Source of the DNA: CAIXMG01 sp964628065
Lineage (GTDB): Bacteria; Patescibacteriota; Minisyncoccia; Phycocordibacterales; UBA1006
NCBI GenBank assembly: GCA_964628065.1
Contig: CAZVLM010000013.1
Coordinates: 1 to 22,390, forward strand
Direction: 5' to 3'
DNA length: 22,390 nucleotides
Below the pieces are notes generated by a model. It ran no database searches, was not told the origin of the DNA, and saw only the letters and a program-made list of their open reading frames with translations. The position numbers and the translations under genes were made by a program. Positions 20,094 through 22,390 of this stretch are shown piece after piece (position 1 is the stretch's first letter; each line of letters begins with the position of its first letter).

Positions 20094-20131
20094 ACCCCCA
20101 TTGAATTACAAGGTCGTTCAATGGGGGTTTT
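20094..20131 (+). terminator. Terminator of an unassigned plus-strand transcript
   Basis: 12-bp perfect stem ACCCCCATTGAA (20094-20105) / TTCAATGGGGGT (20117-20128), 11-nt loop, T4 on the plus strand. The convergent ART-like gene at 20147 would see no T run. Confidence 0.75.
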
Positions 20132-20146
20132 AGATGTATAAATTAT

Positions 20147-20551
20147 TTATGAAATATATTTTAAGGAAACTCCTAACTTCTCAAATGCGTCTAAAACGCT
20201 CTCGTATTTAATTTCTTTAATTACCTCAACAGATACTGTCGTATGCCATGTATACCCAGTATCTTCCTCTTTCGTATGAACAAAAGTATCTGCATAAATT
20301 TTATAAATAGAAATAGGGACAAGAAGTCGATCTTTCATACTTAATGGAATAAGTAATGTCATTTTATCTTCATTTATTTCCACATCAATCCCTTCATCGG
20401 AAGACCATGGAAACGCCTGGGTTGCCGCAAATGCAGGGGAAGGGGTGGCGTAGATTGCGCCATAGGAAATAGCGCCGGCTGGGGAGTAGCGGTTGTGGGG
20501 TTTTAAAAGGGTTAAGTTTTGGGTGGTGGAGCCGTGGTAGAGGTGGGGCAT
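20147..20551 (-). CDS. ADP-ribosyltransferase-fold-like protein (uncertain)
   Basis: 134 residues. It begins LYHGSTTQNLTLLKP (4-18) and continues 'YGAIYATPSPAFAATQAFPW', the pattern of small ART-like domains (LYHGS..., L.P, then YAT...A..FA), a group that includes NAD-using transferases and RNA 2'-phosphotransferase relatives. The final part (VSVEVIKEIKYESVLDAFEKLG) resembles the end of such domains. The catalytic triad cannot be assigned with certainty. A TATACT lies 9 nt before ATG. It is divergent from the nucleoside deoxyribosyltransferase-like gene. Confidence 0.55.
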   Translation of the reverse strand: MPHLYHGSTTQNLTLLKPHNRYSPAGAISYGAIYATPSPAFAATQAFPWSSDEGIDVEINEDKMTLLIPLSMKDRLLVPISIYKIYADTFVHTKEEDTGYTWHTTVSVEVIKEIKYESVLDAFEKLGVSLKYIS

Positions 20552-20560
20552 AATTCTAAT

Positions 20561-20566
20561 AGTATA
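20561..20566 (-). promoter_or_regulatory. -10 of the ART-like gene
   Basis: TATACT (20561-20566 on the minus strand), 9 nt before ATG. No good -35. Confidence 0.4.
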
Positions 20567-20617
20567 TTAAATACAAGATTTGACCATTTGTACCAGGTTT
20601 ATACTAGTCTTATAAAT

Positions 20618-20645
20618 TTGCCAGAACATCAAAACGTAATATACT
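20618..20645 (+). promoter_or_regulatory. Promoter of the 20652 gene (leaderless)
   Basis: TTGCCA (20618-20623), 16-bp spacer, TATACT (20640-20645), 6 nt, ATG at 20652. Confidence 0.7.
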
Positions 20646-20651
20646 GATCGC

Positions 20652-21041
20652 ATGAAGTTTTATGTCACAGGAAGATCTAGTAACTACCCCCGAGTAGAAC
20701 AGGCTTTCAAAGAAATAAAAGGCCGGGGTCACGAAGTCACTTTTGAATGGACAACATTGCCTATGGCGAAGCCCTATGAGGAAAATAGGGAGCTTGCTAC
20801 GGAATATGCTACTTTAGGCATCAAGGGGGCCGTAGATGCCGATGTTTATGTCATTTTTACCGACAAAGATGGTAATGGTGTCTTTACGGAATTTGGGGCA
20901 GCGCTTGCAAGTAATGTAATAAAAGGCACGCCTCGGGTTTTTGCGATTGGAGAAGAAAACAAAAACTTAGCCATGTTTAATTATCATCCTGCCATTTCTT
21001 GGCGAAAGAGTGTTTCGGAGATTATTGATGAGATAGAATAG
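20652..21041 (+). CDS. Nucleoside 2-deoxyribosyltransferase-like protein
   Basis: 129 residues. Rossmann-like fold starting MKFYVTGRSSNYPRV, then DADVYVIFTD (62-71) and FTEFGAALAS (78-87), in which Glu80 matches the catalytic Glu of the PF05014 family. These enzymes exchange or hydrolyse the base of deoxynucleosides or nucleotides; the same superfamily includes DNPH-type hydrolases and is structurally related to TIR NADases. It is leaderless and transcribed away from an ART-like gene. No terminator is evident after it. Confidence 0.8.
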   Translation: MKFYVTGRSSNYPRVEQAFKEIKGRGHEVTFEWTTLPMAKPYEENRELATEYATLGIKGAVDADVYVIFTDKDGNGVFTEFGAALASNVIKGTPRVFAIGEENKNLAMFNYHPAISWRKSVSEIIDEIE

Positions 21042-21138
21042 AATTGTGAGATTATAGCTAATAGAACCCTTTGGTTTGTTGCCATGAGACTATTTTAGGC
21101 CTGTTCAGGATACTTTATTGACCTTTACTTTTTTGTGC

Positions 21139-21513
21139 CTAGGCAGTTTTATGATCAGGGCACCCATTCTTTTTATATTCTTTATACTCATGCCATGTCA
21201 TGGACTCTGTGCTGGGTATATGTTCTTCAATAAGGTCCATATCTTCTTTTCTCAATCGACCACTTTTAATATATGGTCCCCACTCAGCTATTTTCGCGAT
21301 CCTATGAGAAATAAAATATGTCACTTCTCCATTTTTATCGTAAATATTAGGTAGTTTTATGTTGCAAGGATATTTTCTAGATGTCGGAGAATGAGTTAGC
21401 ACTACAGCATTAGGTGCCGCATCTGGCCCTTCTATAAAAACCAAAGGGTGTCTGGCCTCCTTCTTACCCCTTTTTGTTCCCCAGAGTAAATCTCCCTTCT
21501 TTAAAGTATTCAT
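21139..21513 (-). CDS. PemK/MazF-like protein (uncertain)
   Basis: 124 residues from ATG at 21513; the frame extends to a TTG at 21540 that overlaps the upstream gene. 'LKKGDLLWGTKRGKKEARHPLVFIEGP' followed by 'AVVLTHSPTSRKYPCNIKLP' and 'YFISHRIAKIAEWGPYIKSGRLRKEDMDLIEEHI' follows the MazF/PemK order (KkGDi....., R.alvl, ....., v.s.ir.i...r...G.ls..d...i). Many such proteins are mRNA interferases; others are only fold relatives. It starts 4 nt after the stop of the membrane-protein gene, so the two are one operon. No classical antitoxin is adjacent. Confidence 0.5.
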   Translation of the reverse strand: MNTLKKGDLLWGTKRGKKEARHPLVFIEGPDAAPNAVVLTHSPTSRKYPCNIKLPNIYDKNGEVTYFISHRIAKIAEWGPYIKSGRLRKEDMDLIEEHIPSTESMTWHEYKEYKKNGCPDHKTA

Positions 21514-21517
21514 AAAA

Positions 21518-21844
21518 CTACTTAAATACGCCTTCTCCAAAAAGAAGAACTAGGAAAGCCACGAGCACAGTAATAGTGGCGACAATATTTGCCCACATCG
21601 ACATTTTCATGGTCCGCTCTTGAATCTTCTGGGATTCTTTTTGAGACGTTAAACTATCTTTCATCGCTTTTTCTTGAAGCACTAAAGAATCTAGAGAGTT
21701 TTTTTCCAGCATTGTAACTATAGTTTTACAATTTTCACACATGAAGATAGAGTTACTTTTTCTATCGCCACTGTCAGCATCCATATGAAGTGTCCAGTCA
21801 TGCACACAAGTTTTAAATTTTTCTTTGTATTGCCCTCGCGTCAT
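21518..21844 (-). CDS. Zinc-site, coiled-coil, single-TM protein
   Basis: 108 residues. N-terminal Cys/His set: Cys13-His14, His20, and CENC (Cys36, Cys39), a likely zinc-binding knuckle; residues 45-80 are a Gln/Lys/Ser-rich coiled coil (LQEKAMKDSLTSQKESQKIQERT is split by Ser), and a C-terminal TM segment (about 84-105, WANIVATITVLVAFLVLLF) anchors it, so the zinc part is probably cytoplasmic. No family recognised. Partner of the PemK-like gene downstream. A TATAAT lies 8 nt before ATG, so it is close to leaderless. Confidence 0.65.
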   Translation of the reverse strand: MTRGQYKEKFKTCVHDWTLHMDADSGDRKSNSIFMCENCKTIVTMLEKNSLDSLVLQEKAMKDSLTSQKESQKIQERTMKMSMWANIVATITVLVAFLVLLFGEGVFK

Positions 21845-21852
21845 ATAAAAAC

Positions 21853-21858
21853 ATTATA
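21853..21858 (-). promoter_or_regulatory. -10 of the zinc/TM-PemK-like operon
   Basis: TATAAT (21853-21858 on the minus strand), 8 nt before ATG at 21844. The -35 is poor. Confidence 0.5.
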
Positions 21859-21905
21859 CTTAAAAAGTGAAAAAGGTGATAGTTGGCGGGGTTTTGCAAC
21901 ATAAA

Positions 21906-21934
21906 TTGACAGCTCATAGGATATATGATAATAT
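21906..21934 (+). promoter_or_regulatory. Promoter of the 21969 gene
   Basis: TTGACA (21906-21911), 17-bp spacer, TAATAT (21929-21934). Spacing and -10 context (TATGATAATAT) are the same as for the 11829 gene. Confidence 0.75.
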
Positions 21935-21968
21935 GTTCACGATAAATTGTAAACTAAAAAATAATATT

Positions 21969-22390
21969 ATGAAAGCAGCATATCTTCATCCAGTACTAGT
22001 TTTGTTGGGTTCATGCAAAGGCACAGATTTGACTGTTTTTGCAGCCCACAATCAAACCTTCAATTCTCATACTTTTTTCAAAGTAACAGGAGATTCGAAT
22101 GTGTCGATGCATCCCTTTAATAGGGACCAGTTCTTTCTTGTTAAAGAGACTACAGAGAAGAAAAAATTTCTGGGTTTAAATTATCAAAAAAGGAACTATT
22201 GTATCTGTGCCAAGGTTTCTTTCTCGAAACATCTTGAATATGAGACGGCGCCCGAAAAATTACACGTTAATGTGGAATTATGCGGCAACGAAAACGTACA
22301 CGTTTTTAATGAAACGGTAATGCCGAGTATCGCAACCGTTTTTCCCAATGTTAAGACCGTGGTGGTAGCTATCAACGAGCAAAGCGATTG
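21969..22390 (+). CDS. Putative lipoprotein (5' part, runs off the window)
   Basis: At least 140 residues, open at the window end. It begins MKAAYLHPVLVLLGSCKG; LGSC fits a lipobox, so Cys16 may be lipid-modified and the protein surface-anchored, although the n-region is short on positive charge (one Lys). The mature part has further Cys (CIC and LCG) and a beta-rich look (LHVNVELCGNENVHVF). No family recognised. It stands behind a consensus promoter with an A-rich leader, as for the other putative lipoprotein at 8789. Confidence 0.7.
   Translation, partial: MKAAYLHPVLVLLGSCKGTDLTVFAAHNQTFNSHTFFKVTGDSNVSMHPFNRDQFFLVKETTEKKKFLGLNYQKRNYCICAKVSFSKHLEYETAPEKLHVNVELCGNENVHVFNETVMPSIATVFPNVKTVVVAINEQSD

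Noticed and set aside
21118..21354. 78-codon plus-strand frame opposite the PemK-like gene
   Set aside because: It is antisense to a better supported gene in an operon, with no promoter or family signal.

Overview
The window reads as a piece of a small-genome bacterial chromosome. It most resembles a Patescibacteria/CPR lineage, probably the Parcubacteria (Paceibacteria) group. This rests on compact genes, almost no Shine-Dalgarno sites, a reduced mraZ-rsmH-ftsL-ftsI division cluster, a CorA relative without the GMN signature, a lysine/alanine-rich N-terminal extension on ribosomal protein L21, and many small orphan proteins. The lineage is inferred from gene content; no rRNA gene is present. 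The standard genetic code fits every gene.

Layout. 1-850: 3' end of an ABC exporter gene. 1036-1572: HicBA-type toxin-antitoxin pair. 1781-5213: strong promoter, a small acidic orphan gene, then dnaK and dnaJ. 5249-8206: cysS (minus), an orphan gene, and a CorA-like transporter (minus). 8262-9775: rplU, a putative lipoprotein, and a receiver-like protein. 9854-13825: cell-division region with a DnaA-box-like site, a MraZ operator array, mraZ, rsmH, an FtsL-like gene, an inserted two-TM gene with its own promoter and terminators, and a class B penicillin-binding protein. 13826-13946: compound palindromic repeat joining two convergent stop codons. 13946-18708: O-methyltransferase, uracil-DNA-glycosylase-like protein, an lmo0937-like 50-aa membrane protein, a DUF1801 protein coupled to rlmH, orphan genes, and a P-loop kinase. 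18709-22390: accessory stretch with orphan genes, a gene-free segment that may encode a structured RNA, an ADP-ribosyltransferase-like protein divergent from a nucleoside deoxyribosyltransferase-like protein, a zinc/TM protein paired with a PemK-like protein, and a partial putative lipoprotein.

How it works together. Most genes are in transcription units of one to three genes, each with a promoter and a terminator I can see; several terminators overlap stop codons or serve two convergent genes. Two styles of translation start appear. Several enzyme and transporter genes place a -10 hexamer (often TATACT) exactly 6 nt before ATG, which predicts leaderless mRNAs. Orphan and lipoprotein genes and the dnaK unit have consensus TTGACA-type promoters and A-rich leaders, several carrying AACTTAA 8-14 nt before ATG. 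The strongest regulatory signal is upstream of mraZ. The most speculative lead is the 18.2-21.8 kb cluster of nucleotide/NAD-type enzyme folds and toxin-like genes.
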